Both the position numbers and the translations under genes were made by a program. A stretch of DNA of 64,000 bases, taken from Parvibaculum sp. GTDB lineage: Bacteria; Pseudomonadota; Alphaproteobacteria; Parvibaculales; Parvibaculaceae. Shown one piece after another: positions 28,965 through 37,563 of this stretch; position 1 is the stretch's first letter, and each line of letters starts with the position of its first letter. The DNA is taken from assembly GCF_030651915.1 (NCBI RefSeq), contig NZ_JAUSBV010000007.1:62001-126000 (forward strand), written 5' to 3'. Below the pieces are notes generated by a model. It was given only the letters and a program-made list of their open reading frames with translations. It was not told the origin of the DNA and did not search any database.

Positions 28965-29612
28965 ATGTTCAATCTGCGCAAGAGGACCGAAATGCCCGCG
29001 CCCGGCGAGGCACTTCCCGGCCGCGACTTCGAAATCCCGACCGCCAGCCGCCATTTCGTCAATGGCGCGGCGCTGAAAGGCCCCTATCCGGCGGGCAGCG
29101 AGACCGCGTATTTCGGTCTTGGCTGCTTCTGGGGGGCCGAACGCAAATTCTGGCAGACGCCGGGCGTCCTCGTGACGGCGGCGGGCTATGCGGCGGGTCT
29201 CACGCCCAATCCGACCTATGAGGAAGTCTGTTCGGGCCGCACCGGCCACAACGAGGTGGTGCTGGTCGTCTTCGACCCGACGAAAATTTCCTACGAGGCG
29301 CTGCTGAAGCTGTTCTGGGAAAGCCACAACCCGACGCAAGGCATGCGTCAGGGCAATGATGTCGGCACGCAATATCGCTCCGGCATCTATGTGACGAGCG
29401 AAGTGCAGCGCAAATCCGCCGAGGCCTCGCGCGCGGCTTACGCGGCCGAGCTTCAAAAGCGCGGCTTCCCCGGCATCACTACCGAAATCCTCGACGCATC
29501 GGCATTCTATTTCGCCGAGGACTACCACCAGCAATATCTGGCGAAAAACCCCAATGGCTATTGCGGCCTGGGCGGCCTCGGGATTTCCTGTCCGGTCGGG
29601 ATTACGGCGTAA
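28965..29612 (+). CDS. msrA: peptide methionine sulfoxide reductase MsrA
   Basis: Repairs oxidised methionine (S-epimer). The 215-residue protein has the catalytic GCFWG motif near residue 50, preceded by ETAYFGLG. Further family blocks are [23 protein letters not shown] and YRSGIYV. GYCGLGG near the end holds the probable recycling Cys. The ATG at 28965 follows GGGAGG by seven bases. Confidence 0.97.
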   Translation: MFNLRKRTEMPAPGEALPGRDFEIPTASRHFVNGAALKGPYPAGSETAYFGLGCFWGAERKFWQTPGVLVTAAGYAAGLTPNPTYEEVCSGRTGHNEVVLVVFDPTKISYEALLKLFWESHNPTQGMRQGNDVGTQYRSGIYVTSEVQRKSAEASRAAYAAELQKRGFPGITTEILDASAFYFAEDYHQQYLAKNPNGYCGLGGLGISCPVGITA

Positions 29613-29627
29613 GCGCGTCTTCCACTG

Positions 29628-31862
29628 CTAGTAAAGCGCCCCGAAAAGGCTGGCATGGTCGTCGGTCCAGAGCGGCGCCTTGTCCCGCCCGCGCACTTGC
29701 GTCCATGGCCCCGTGGCGGCGAGGGCGTCAAGCGTGTCGGCGTTGCGCGCCAGCGCCAGCCAGCGTGAGGCATCGGCCATGACCTCGCCCGCGCGTGCCG
29801 GGCCGGGGTCGAAATCCTGTTCGAGGCCCGCGAAGCCTGCTTCCGCCGCCGCCCGCGCCGCCACCGGCGCGAGGTCGAGATAGCGGTTCGAGACATGGAC
29901 CAGAATGACGCCGTCTTCTTTCAACGCTCGTCCGTAGATCGCGAAGGCCTCGCGCGTCAGCAGATGCACCGGCACGGCGTCCGACGAAAAGGCGTCCATC
30001 ACCAGCAGGTCGAAATGCCCCGCCGGTTCGGCGGCGGTTTTCAGCCTTCCGTCGCCAATGACGATGCGCGCCTCGGGCGTGCAGGCCTCGAGCGCGTGGA
30101 AGAAGCGCCGGTCGCGGGCGAGTTCGGCCACCAGCGGGTCGATTTCATAGAAGGTCCAGTCCTGTCCGGGCCGCGCATGGCAGGCCATGCTGCCGATGCC
30201 GAGGCCGACAACGCCGATCGTCCCGAAGCGGGGGCCGAGCCCCAGCATCGCCTGACCCAGCGGTCCGCGCGCGTGGTAATAGGTGGCGGGTTCGGGTCTT
30301 TCGCGCGTCCGGTCCTGGCGCTCGAAGCCATGCGCCGTGGTGCCGCTCAGAAAATGGAAGCCGCCATGGGTGCGGTCGGCCGTCACCGTGTAGCTGCCGA
30401 AAAAGCTGCGCCCGCTCCACACCGTCGTGCCGGTATCGGCGCCGCGATCGGGGCCGGCGAACCAGGCGGCCAGCAGCACGGCCGCCAGTAGCGGCGGAAA
30501 GCGCGACAGCAGCAGGAAGCAGAGGCCGGCAATCGCGGCAATGGCGGCAAAGAGCAGCGTCCTTCCGCTCGCCTCGAGCCCTCCCGGATCGGGCAGCGCG
30601 GCGATGGCGAGAATGCCGGGGGCAGTGGCGCCCAGCGCACCGGCCAGCCGCAGCGCCCCCTTGCGGCTGGTCAGCACCGCCGTCATGCGGTCCGGCAGCA
30701 ACAGGCAGGCGGCGGCGATCAGCAGCGGATATTCGAGCGGCCATGAAAAGATCAGCGGCGGCAGGAAAACCGCACCCGCGGTGCCGCAGACGCCGCCAAG
30801 CGCCAGGAACAGGTAGAATTCGGTGAGGCGCGCCGGCGCCGGGCGGCGCGCATAAAGCACCGCATGGCAGCACAGTGCCAGCGCCGTGAAGGCCAGCAGA
30901 TGGGCGGCCAGCAGCCAGCCGAGGCCGGTTTTCGCAAACCACGTCGAGACGACGAGCAGCGCCAGCGCCGGGCCGGCCGCCCACCGCGCATGGGCGAGCC
31001 GCGCCGGCCAGCCGGCAAAGGCGGCGATATAGGTGGCGAGATAAAGCGCCAGCGGCAGCACCCAGAGCAGCGGGAAGGCGGCGATGTCGGTGGTCAGATG
31101 CGTCGTCACGGCGGCCAGCAGCGCGGTCGGCAGCGCCGCATGGACAAGCCAGCCGGCGCGTTCGGCTGAGGTCCCGCGGCGGTTTTCGGCCACCGCCACG
31201 ACCTCCGGCGCCGCGCCGCGCGGCGCGGCCAGCGCGGCCAGCCCGGCCAGCACGGTTGCGGCCGCGACGGCGAAATAGAGTGCGCTCCAGAGCCGGCCTT
31301 GCGCGCCCAGCGTCAGCGCCGGCTCGATCAGAAAGGGATAGGCGAGAAGGGCGCCCAGCGAGCCGGCATTGCTTGCCGCATAAAGCCAGTAGGGATTGTC
31401 CGCCTGCGGATGGTCGCGGCTGGCAAACCAGTGCTGCAGCAGCGGCGCCGTTGCCGCGAGCACGGCGAAGGGAAGGCCGAGATGAAGGATCAGCGTGACG
31501 ATCAGCGCGCGCGCCGGCGCGGCGGCGATATCGAGGGCGAAATCGGGCCCGATCCCCGGCGGCAGAAACCACGCGGCGCCGATGCCGATGAGCAGCAGAT
31601 GCAGCGCCATCTGGCCCTTCAGCGGCACATAGAGGCGCAGCAGATGCGCGTAGAGATAGCCCGCCAGCAGCGCGCCCTGGAAAAACACCAGCGCCACCAG
31701 CCAGACCGCCGCGGCGCCGCCGGCATGGGGCAGCAGGGCGCGGGCGAAAAAGGGCTGGACCCAGAAAATCAGCACGGCCGAGCCCGCCAGCGTCGCGGCA
31801 TAAAGCGCGGTCGTGGCGGCGGGCGCGGCAAGGCGCGGCAGAAAGGCGGCGGCGATGTTCAT
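29628..31862 (-). CDS. membrane protein fused to spermidine-synthase-like domain
   Basis: A 744-residue protein. The first about 500 residues form roughly 13 hydrophobic segments like those of MFS-linked proteins; the rest is a spermidine-synthase/methyltransferase fold (GVVGLGIGSMACHARPG for the nucleotide site, then YEIDPLV, VIGDGR and LVMDAFSSDAVPVHLLTREAF). Fusions of this type are widespread, and their reaction is unknown. The DAFSSD loop replaces the strict polyamine-binding sequence of true spermidine synthases. It converges with msrA 15 bases away. Confidence 0.85.
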   Translation of the reverse strand: MNIAAAFLPRLAAPAATTALYAATLAGSAVLIFWVQPFFARALLPHAGGAAAVWLVALVFFQGALLAGYLYAHLLRLYVPLKGQMALHLLLIGIGAAWFLPPGIGPDFALDIAAAPARALIVTLILHLGLPFAVLAATAPLLQHWFASRDHPQADNPYWLYAASNAGSLGALLAYPFLIEPALTLGAQGRLWSALYFAVAAATVLAGLAALAAPRGAAPEVVAVAENRRGTSAERAGWLVHAALPTALLAAVTTHLTTDIAAFPLLWVLPLALYLATYIAAFAGWPARLAHARWAAGPALALLVVSTWFAKTGLGWLLAAHLLAFTALALCCHAVLYARRPAPARLTEFYLFLALGGVCGTAGAVFLPPLIFSWPLEYPLLIAAACLLLPDRMTAVLTSRKGALRLAGALGATAPGILAIAALPDPGGLEASGRTLLFAAIAAIAGLCFLLLSRFPPLLAAVLLAAWFAGPDRGADTGTTVWSGRSFFGSYTVTADRTHGGFHFLSGTTAHGFERQDRTRERPEPATYYHARGPLGQAMLGLGPRFGTIGVVGLGIGSMACHARPGQDWTFYEIDPLVAELARDRRFFHALEACTPEARIVIGDGRLKTAAEPAGHFDLLVMDAFSSDAVPVHLLTREAFAIYGRALKEDGVILVHVSNRYLDLAPVAARAAAEAGFAGLEQDFDPGPARAGEVMADASRWLALARNADTLDALAATGPWTQVRGRDKAPLWTDDHASLFGALY

Positions 31863-31912
31863 GGCCGCCGATTCTGCGGCCCAAAACTGAACAAAACGTT
31901 GTTAATTTGGCC

Positions 31913-33082
31913 TTAAAGCCCGCCGGCCGCCGTGATTTCGTCGGTGTCCGGCAGCGGCAGCGGCGAGGGCTGCGGGCGGCCATCGATGAAATGGCTGAAC
32001 TTCCGCAAGCCTTCCACCTGCGCGAAGCCGGTATTGAGAATGACCAGGATCGGCACCGCCAGCACCGCGCCGATCACGCCCCACATCCAGCCCCAGAACA
32101 CGATCGAGATGAAAACCACCGCCGCGTTGAGCGTGTGCCGCCGTCCCAGCACCGAGGGCGTCACGAATTGCGACTCGACAAGGTTGCAGAGAAAATAGAT
32201 CAGCGGCACCGCCAGCGCCTGCAACAGGCTGTCAAAGGTGATGAAAGCGGCAAAACCCATCAGGGCGATGCCGGCCAGCGGCCCGGCATAGGGAATATAG
32301 TTGAGCAGCATCGCCGCCACGCCCCAGAGCAGCGCGTTCGGCATCCCCAGCGCCCATAGCGCCAGGCCGACGGCGAGGCCGAGGCCGGCATTGATCAGCG
32401 TGATCGACAGCAGATAGGTCGAGATTTCGCGTTCGATGCTGAGCAGGAGGCGGCGCGCCCTTTCCTTGTCGGTCAGGCGCCGGGCCGAGCGGATGATGCG
32501 GTCGCGCAGCATCTCGCCGGTCGCCAGCAGGAAATAGAGCAGCACGATGAAGATGACGAAGGAGGTGCCCTTCTGGCTCGCCACGTCGATGATCTGCGCC
32601 ATCGGGCCGGGCTGGCGCATGACGACTTCCTGTGGCGCGTCGACATCCTTGGTCAACTCCTCGACCTGGCGCGAGACCTCGCGCATCGCCTCCACCGGCT
32701 TCGACAGTTCGGGCGCGCGCTGCTTTGCCTCCTCGATCGCGGCCGGAATGCGCGTCGCCCATTCGACGGCGGGTTCGGCCAGCATGTAGACGGCGCCGGC
32801 AAAGGTGCCGGTCAGCGCCAGCACGACGAGCGCGGCCGAGACGGCTTCGGGCAGGAAGCGGAAAGGCGCGGCCCGCAACAGCGGCATGAAGATGAAGCTG
32901 GCGATCACGGCCGCGACGACCGGCGCGACCAGGTTCTGCGCCAGATATGCCGTGTAGAGAAGGGCCAGCACCGCCAGCACCGCCAGCGAGGTTTCGGGCT
33001 GCATGGTCAGCGCCCGCGCCGCCGCGCCGCCCGGCAGGGCGGTCCCGGCCTCCCGGCCGCGTTGCGGATCCTGTTCCGTCAT
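31913..33082 (-). CDS. AI-2E family transporter (PerM-like permease)
   Basis: A 389-residue protein with about eight membrane segments: hydrophobic pairs at the N-terminus, a soluble central part (about 90-180), and the conserved C-terminal hydrophobic block with LLNYIPYAGPLAGI and ESQFVTPSVLGRRHTLNAAVVFISI. The family includes TqsA and several exporters; the cargo is unknown. The start 33082 (MTEQDPQ) is chosen because the upstream 29 residues of the longer frame look non-coding. No gene lies in the next 620 bases. Confidence 0.85.
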   Translation of the reverse strand: MTEQDPQRGREAGTALPGGAAARALTMQPETSLAVLAVLALLYTAYLAQNLVAPVVAAVIASFIFMPLLRAAPFRFLPEAVSAALVVLALTGTFAGAVYMLAEPAVEWATRIPAAIEEAKQRAPELSKPVEAMREVSRQVEELTKDVDAPQEVVMRQPGPMAQIIDVASQKGTSFVIFIVLLYFLLATGEMLRDRIIRSARRLTDKERARRLLLSIEREISTYLLSITLINAGLGLAVGLALWALGMPNALLWGVAAMLLNYIPYAGPLAGIALMGFAAFITFDSLLQALAVPLIYFLCNLVESQFVTPSVLGRRHTLNAAVVFISIVFWGWMWGVIGAVLAVPILVILNTGFAQVEGLRKFSHFIDGRPQPSPLPLPDTDEITAAGGL

Positions 33083-33167
33083 CCCTCGGTCCTCAATCCG
33101 CCCCGGGGCGACCATAGCGCAATTCGCGGCGCACGGCGCGATTAACGGCGGCGCGGCTTTCTCTTCC

Positions 33168-33245
33168 ACCCTCCCCCATCCTTGGCGGCTTGTCCGCCAA
33201 GGCGAACAAGCAGAGGGGGAGGGTCAAACGGACGAAGTCCGTTTG
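33168..33245. repeat. composite hairpin repeat
   Basis: Nested perfect palindromes: ACCCTCCCCC (33168-33177) pairs with GGGGGAGGGT (33215-33224) around CCTTGGCGG/CCGCCAAGG (33180-33202). It is followed by CAAACGGAC-GAA-GTCCGTTTG (33225-33245). It looks like a mobile intergenic palindrome. Confidence 0.75.
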
Positions 33246-33298
33246 GGGAGGGGTTCTCCGCTCACGGTGGATGGCGCGGGGTGAAGGGAAGAAGAAGG

Positions 33299-33637
33299 GT
33301 TCACGCGGAGGCGCGGAGCCGCAGAGAAGGGAAGAATCTGGCGCTGCGCGCCTAAGAAGCTGCTACGCGTCAGCGGTATGGAATCCCATAAACAAGGACG
33401 CCATTGCGAGGAGCGTCAGCGACGAAGCAATCCAGAAAGCGTCAAACACAGAGTTTGTGGCTTTCTGGATTGCTTCGCGGAGCTTGTCCTCGGGATCGCC
33501 AAAGGCGATACCCGTGGGCTCGCAATGACGATTTGATTTTTTCGCGCCGAAGGCGCAATCGCTTTCTTCTTCGCGTCTTCGCGTCTTCGCGTGAACCAAT
33601 CTCTTTCTTCTCTGCGGCTCCGCGTCTCCGCGTGCAA
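33299..33637. repeat. intergenic mosaic of CGC-GAG type repeats
   Basis: A unit of the type ACGCGGAGGCGCGGAGCC (33299-33331) and its inverted copy (33606-33637, TCTGCGGCTCCGCGTCTCCGCG) flank the sequence in between, with a third unit TTCGCGTCTTCGCGTCTTCGCG at about 33568-33595. The same unit family fills 40273-40755. This stretch has no convincing gene. Confidence 0.7.
33402..33527. repeat. REP/MITE-like palindrome with CATTGCGAG ends
   Basis: The ends are CATTGCGAG (33402-33410) and CTCGCAATG (33519-33527). Inside are GAAGCAATCCAGAAAGC and its inverted copy GCTTTCTGGATTGCTTC around a loop near 33440-33459. A single half unit recurs at 35779-35806. This kind of element is frequent between genes in alphaproteobacteria. 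Confidence 0.8.
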
Positions 33638-33701
33638 AATCTTCACTTTGCCATGTGCCACGGACATCGCCCGGAGAAAGAGCGAAAGGCCCGCCCGCGG
33701 A

Positions 33702-34697
33702 TCAAAAATCCGCCAGCGCCTCGCGGCGGTCGTCGGCTTCGGCGCGCATGGCGGCCTTCATCGCCTTTTGCAGCTTCTCGAAGGCGCGCACCTCGATCTG
33801 GCGGACGCGCTCGCGGGAAATCCCGTACTCCTGCGAAAGGTCTTCCAGCGTCGCCGGCTCGTCCTTCAGCCGCCGCTCGGTCAGAATATGCATCTCGCGC
33901 TCGTTCAGCGTTTCCATCGCGGCGGCCAGCATTTCGCGGCGCTGGTCGAGTTCCTGTTCCTCGCCAAGCACGGTTTCCTGGTCGGCCGTGTCGTCGACCA
34001 GCCAGTCCTGCCACTCGCCGGTCTCCGAGTCCTGCCGCAAGGGCGCGTTCAGCGAATTGTCCGGGCCCGACATGCGCCGGTTCATCGAGATCACTTCGTC
34101 TTCGGTGACGCCGAGGCGCTCGGAGATCGTCTTCACCTGGTCGGGATGGAGGTCGCCCTCCTCGATCGCCTGGATCTGGCCCTTCACTTTCCGCAGGTTG
34201 AAGAAAAGCTTCTTCTGCGCCGCCGTCGTGCCCATTTTCACCAGCGACCAGCTCCGCAGGATATATTCCTGGATCGAAGCGCGGATCCACCACATCGCAT
34301 AGGTCGCCAGCCGAAAGCCGCGCTCGGGCTCGAAGCGCTTCACCGCCTGCATCAGCCCGACATTGCCTTCCGAAATCACCTCGCCGATGGGCAGCCCATA
34401 GCCGCGATAGCCCATGGCGATCTTGGCGACGAGGCGCAAATGCGAAGTCACCAGCTGATGCGCGGCCTCGGCGTCTTCGTGCTCGCGCCAGCGCTTGGCC
34501 AGCATGTATTCCTCCTGCGGCTCCAGCATCGGGAATTTGCGGATTTCCTGCAGGTAGCGCGACAGCGAGCCCTCGGGGTTGGGCGCCGGCGCCAGCCGCG
34601 CCACGGCCTTGCCCGGCACCTTGCCGGCGGCCGGCTTGGCCGCCGTTTTGGCGGGCAGCTTGCCTTCCGCCTTGGTCGCCTTGTCCTCGGCCATCAT
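33702..34697 (-). CDS. rpoH: RNA polymerase heat-shock sigma factor RpoH (sigma-32)
   Basis: A 331-residue sigma-70 family factor. Regions 1.2/2 (LAKRWREHEDAEAAHQLVTSHLRLVAKIAMGYRGYG, LIGEVISEGNVGLMQAVKRFEPERGFRLATYAMWWIRASIQEYIL), the RpoH box QKKLFFNLRK, and region 4 (LEDLSQEYGISRERVRQIEVRAFEKL) are all seen. ATG 34697 is preceded by AAGGGG. The N-terminal Ala/Lys/Pro-rich extension is unusual. The membrane protease FtsH of this window is a likely regulator of its stability. In many alphaproteobacteria the RluD-type gene stands right beside it; here about 4 kb separate them. Confidence 0.95.
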   Translation of the reverse strand: MMAEDKATKAEGKLPAKTAAKPAAGKVPGKAVARLAPAPNPEGSLSRYLQEIRKFPMLEPQEEYMLAKRWREHEDAEAAHQLVTSHLRLVAKIAMGYRGYGLPIGEVISEGNVGLMQAVKRFEPERGFRLATYAMWWIRASIQEYILRSWSLVKMGTTAAQKKLFFNLRKVKGQIQAIEEGDLHPDQVKTISERLGVTEDEVISMNRRMSGPDNSLNAPLRQDSETGEWQDWLVDDTADQETVLGEEQELDQRREMLAAAMETLNEREMHILTERRLKDEPATLEDLSQEYGISRERVRQIEVRAFEKLQKAMKAAMRAEADDRREALADF

Positions 34698-34913
34698 CGA
34701 ACCCCTTCGTCTCGTGTCTCTCGGCTCTGCCAAGCCAATATCATAGCAAATCGCTCAGGTACCCGGGGACAAGTTGATGTGAAGACCCCCCGGCCAGCCC
34801 GCGACAAAACGCCCGCGGAAAAGTCATATGGGGGCGGCGGCGGCGAATAAAAGGGGGGTTTCAGGCCGGAAAGGGGCGCCCGGGCCGCACGCCGGGCCCA
34901 CGGCCGGGTCCGG

Positions 34914-35291
34914 TCATGGTGCGGATTGCGACCCTGTCAACGGACCGAAAAACCCGATGATGCGCGTAATGCGGCTCTCGCCGGCATCGAGGAAGGCGAT
35001 GTCCAGACCCTCGGGCAGCGACGATCCATCCGGCATCGTGAATTTCCACGCGAAGCGTGCGATCCCGTGATGAACATCCACGTCGCTTGTCCGCAAAATA
35101 CGCGCGCCGGGAATCTTGTCCTGAACGCCGGCGATATGCGCGAGCAGTTCTTCCGCGCCAACGGCATGGACGGTCGGGTCCGTGTAGGTTGCGCCGTCGC
35201 TCCAGACCGGCAGCAGCAACGCCCGCCGCCGCCCCGCATCCGCATCGGACCAGGCCGCGCAATATGAATCGATGAGATGCGTCAAAGCCAT
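34914..35291 (-). CDS. nuclear transport factor 2 / SnoaL-like protein
   Basis: A 125-residue protein of the NTF2-like fold: ALTHLIDSYCAAWSDADA at the start, then TDPTVHAVGAEELLAHIA, and the strands DVDVHHGIARFAWKF and ITRIIGFFGPL. Many such proteins are small isomerases or binding proteins without known substrate. It is on the same strand as the genes to the right but has its own spacing (10 bases from the HTH gene), so it may be the last gene of that run. Confidence 0.7.
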   Translation of the reverse strand: MALTHLIDSYCAAWSDADAGRRRALLLPVWSDGATYTDPTVHAVGAEELLAHIAGVQDKIPGARILRTSDVDVHHGIARFAWKFTMPDGSSLPEGLDIAFLDAGESRITRIIGFFGPLTGSQSAP

Positions 35292-35301
35292 TCTGTTCTC
35301 C

Positions 35302-35721
35302 TCACGCCGCGTTCCGCTCCAGCGCCATATCGAGCGCCACCCGGTCCCACGGCACTTCGGGCACGATCCGCCGACCGTCGGCCTTGTCGAGGCGCACCAG
35401 CCCGTAGCGGGCCATCGTCCGCAGCGTCCGCGAGAGATTGCCCTCGGCGCGGCCCGACAGTTCGGCCAGTTCCTTCAACGAGCCCGGCCGCGCCTTGCGG
35501 ATCGTTTCCAGCAGAAGCTGATTCTTGCTCGAGAGCACCTGCGCCAGCGATTCAAGCGAGCTGAACCAGACCTTCGGATCGGACGGCGCGGGCTTCAGCG
35601 TGCCCCGCGCAATGGCCAGCGTTCGCGCCCGCATTTCGGCACGCGAGGCAATCCCGATCCGCAGCACTTTCTCGGCTTTGCGCCGTTCGGCGTTTCGTTT
35701 TGTCAGGGCATCTCTCCCCAT
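35302..35721 (-). CDS. HTH antitoxin-like regulator (HVO_A0114 type)
   Basis: A 139-residue protein. The central KPAPSDPKVWFSSLESLAQVLSSKNQLLLETI and the following winged helix (ELAELSGRAEGNLSRTLRTMARYGLVRL) match a family often paired as antitoxin or repressor with a DUF6516-type toxin. No such toxin gene is found on either side; the upstream 120 bases hold a repeat half unit. The start 35721 (MGRDALTKR) was chosen over a longer frame. It could be a solitary regulator. Confidence 0.7.
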   Translation of the reverse strand: MGRDALTKRNAERRKAEKVLRIGIASRAEMRARTLAIARGTLKPAPSDPKVWFSSLESLAQVLSSKNQLLLETIRKARPGSLKELAELSGRAEGNLSRTLRTMARYGLVRLDKADGRRIVPEVPWDRVALDMALERNAA

Positions 35722-35778
35722 TTCGTCATGGCCCGCTTTATGCGGGCCATCCACGACTTTCTATCAACCCATCGGCGT

Positions 35779-35806
35779 CATTGCGAGCGAAGTGAAGCAA
35801 TCCAGA
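35779..35806. repeat. half copy of the CATTGCGAG repeat
   Basis: The stretch 35779-35806 matches the left arm of the palindrome at 33402-33527 (CATTGCGAGC...GAAGCAATCCAGA). The right arm is missing. Confidence 0.7.
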
Positions 35807-35848
35807 CGGCCGAATCCAAATCCGCCAGCGCCTGCACGCGGCTGCCCC

Positions 35849-36184
35849 TCACGCCGCCTTCTTCTTCGCCCGCGCTTCCACATCCACCCGCAAATGCCCC
35901 GTCATCGCCTCGAAGATCGCGGCGAGATTGTCCATGCCCGGGTTGCCCCGGGCGGACAGCATGCGGTGCAGGCTTTTCGGCGGGATGCCGGTGAGGTCGG
36001 AAAGTTTCTCGAAGCCCAATGTGCCGTTGACGATGTCGCGCAGCATCAGCCGCGCCACTTCCGGCTCGCCGCCGAGAAACACCGTCACCGCTTCCGCGAG
36101 AGCCCCGCGCGCGAAAGCGGGCTCGCGGCGCAGCCGCGCAACGATCGTTTCGCTGGCATCGCAGGTCAAATTTGGTCTCATCAT
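35849..36184 (-). CDS. HTH protein (HigA-like antitoxin type), end of the R-M operon
   Basis: A 111-residue protein. ALAEAVTVFLGGEPEVARLMLRDIVNGTLGFEKLSDLTGIPPKSLHRMLSARGNP is the pattern of small XRE-type regulators of the putative addiction-module antidote family. Its start overlaps the vsr stop by four bases (ATGA type), so it is co-translated with the R-M operon. No RelE-like toxin lies beside it. It may act as a controller of the operon or be a leftover antitoxin. Confidence 0.75.
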   Translation of the reverse strand: MMRPNLTCDASETIVARLRREPAFARGALAEAVTVFLGGEPEVARLMLRDIVNGTLGFEKLSDLTGIPPKSLHRMLSARGNPGMDNLAAIFEAMTGHLRVDVEARAKKKAA

Positions 36185-36615
36185 TGATCTCGACGAAGAA
36201 TGGCGCCAAGGAAGTGTTTGACGGTTTTACGAAGCTTGTCGAGATTCTTTGTTTCACACTCCCACACTATGAGGCATTTCCAGCCTTCAGCCCGAAGCAA
36301 CTTCTTGTGCTCAGCGTCTCGTTCCACATTTCGCTTGAACTTTTCATGCCAGTACGACGTGTTCGACTTTGGCGGCCGTCCATCAGAGCACTTTGGATCA
36401 TCATGCTGGTGCCAGAAACATCCGTGTACAAAGATCACCTTCTTCCGTGAGGGAAAAACAAGATCGGGCTTTCCCGGCAGGTCTTTCCGGTGAAGCCGGT
36501 AGCGGTAGCCCATCCCGTGAACGAGGCGCCGGACGGCCATTTCCGGCTTCATATCCTTGCTTCTAATCCGCCGCATGTTTTCGCTGCGGCGTTCGGGGCT
36601 GATCTTGTCCGCCAT
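36181..36615 (-). CDS. vsr: very short patch repair endonuclease Vsr
   Basis: Nicks DNA 5' of T in T:G mismatches that arise when 5-methylcytosine deaminates. The 144-residue protein aligns with E. coli Vsr: PDLVF holds Asp51, and FVHGCFWHQHD (62-72) holds the Cys/His set around Cys66, His69 and His71. Its presence beside a C5-methyltransferase is the expected pairing. It is two bases from the endonuclease gene and overlaps the next by four. Confidence 0.95.
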   Translation of the reverse strand: MADKISPERRSENMRRIRSKDMKPEMAVRRLVHGMGYRYRLHRKDLPGKPDLVFPSRKKVIFVHGCFWHQHDDPKCSDGRPPKSNTSYWHEKFKRNVERDAEHKKLLRAEGWKCLIVWECETKNLDKLRKTVKHFLGAILRRDQ

Positions 36616-36617
36616 AA

Positions 36618-37508
36618 TCAGACCTTGAAGCCAGCCTTCCTTGCAGCCGCCTTCTCTTCTTTGCTGGTAACCCGGTATGAGATGTAGTCGCCTCTACTGT
36701 TCAGGCGTAGCCCTAAGCGGGCAATCAGATCTCTTTGCGGTTTCATCGTTCCGCAAAGAAGTAGAATGCCTTCATCTGCGAGGCGGTCGCGAGCACCCCG
36801 GCCGCTATCGGCCCGGATTCGCCGTGTGAAGTCCTTCTGCCGTGCCACGGCATCGACTACATCGCGTGAAATTGCCGTCTCTTGAACTGCGCGAAAGAGC
36901 GCGACAACACGATCATTGCCGCTTGCGCCGGAAAAGATTTCGGTCGCTGTCTTCGGTGACAACGTCCGCCAGAAATTCTTGGGATAGGGTTCTCCGCAGA
37001 GGAGCCACAGAATGTGCGAAAATCCCACCTTCGAAAGACTCTTCTTTGCGTCTCTATTGCCGCCGGCGGTCAGGTATTCAGGCTTGGCTACGACCAGCCC
37101 CAAATAGCACTTAGCCTGCACTTCGTCGGCAGCGACCAGGATGCATATGTGATTTACCGCTTCCGATGGGATCATCCAGTTGGGACCCATCGTATGCTTG
37201 ATGTCGGCGTCGTATCCGGCGACCACCGTATCTAGGCGCCCTCTCGGTAGACTCAGAAGCGCGCGGAGCATGATCTCCACACGAGTGCCGATATAAGTCT
37301 TTTCGGTCTTTTCGAGCTCTTCGTATGATCTCCGGCCTGTCTTGGGCGTCTGAATGACGTCGTCGATGCAGCCCCGTAGCATCTTCGGAATTTCGATTTT
37401 CAGTGCATCCAAGCCTCCTGCCCGTTGCAAAATCTCCTCTGCAACGGCGCTCAGCTTTGTATGGTCGGGGTGGCCTCGCTGGACCAAGCTCGGAGGGACA
37501 TTCTTCAT
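36618..37508 (-). CDS. NaeI-like type IIE restriction endonuclease
   Basis: A 296-residue protein. KTEKTYIGTRVE (68-79) and the cluster E78, D93, D102, K104 give the pattern E-x14-D-x8-D-x-K. This is close to the E70-D86-D95-K97 catalytic set of NaeI, with the D-x8-D-x-K part identical in spacing. The C-terminal part (ARQKDFTRRIRADSGRGARDRLADEGILLL, then LGLRLNSRGDYISYRV) resembles the second DNA-binding domain of NaeI. NaeI cuts GCCGGC and needs two sites. The specificity here is not proven. A C5-methyltransferase precedes it by 55 bases and Vsr follows. Confidence 0.8.
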   Translation of the reverse strand: MKNVPPSLVQRGHPDHTKLSAVAEEILQRAGGLDALKIEIPKMLRGCIDDVIQTPKTGRRSYEELEKTEKTYIGTRVEIMLRALLSLPRGRLDTVVAGYDADIKHTMGPNWMIPSEAVNHICILVAADEVQAKCYLGLVVAKPEYLTAGGNRDAKKSLSKVGFSHILWLLCGEPYPKNFWRTLSPKTATEIFSGASGNDRVVALFRAVQETAISRDVVDAVARQKDFTRRIRADSGRGARDRLADEGILLLCGTMKPQRDLIARLGLRLNSRGDYISYRVTSKEEKAAARKAGFKV

Positions 37509-37563
37509 GCGCCAAAGCTATATGGCGCAAAAGAGGAATCCCAGCGGTTCCTGACGGGCTTGC

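Noticed and set aside
27363..29534. 723-residue frame opposite to the phospholipase D and msrA genes
   Set aside because: It spans two well-supported genes on the other strand and has no recognisable motif.
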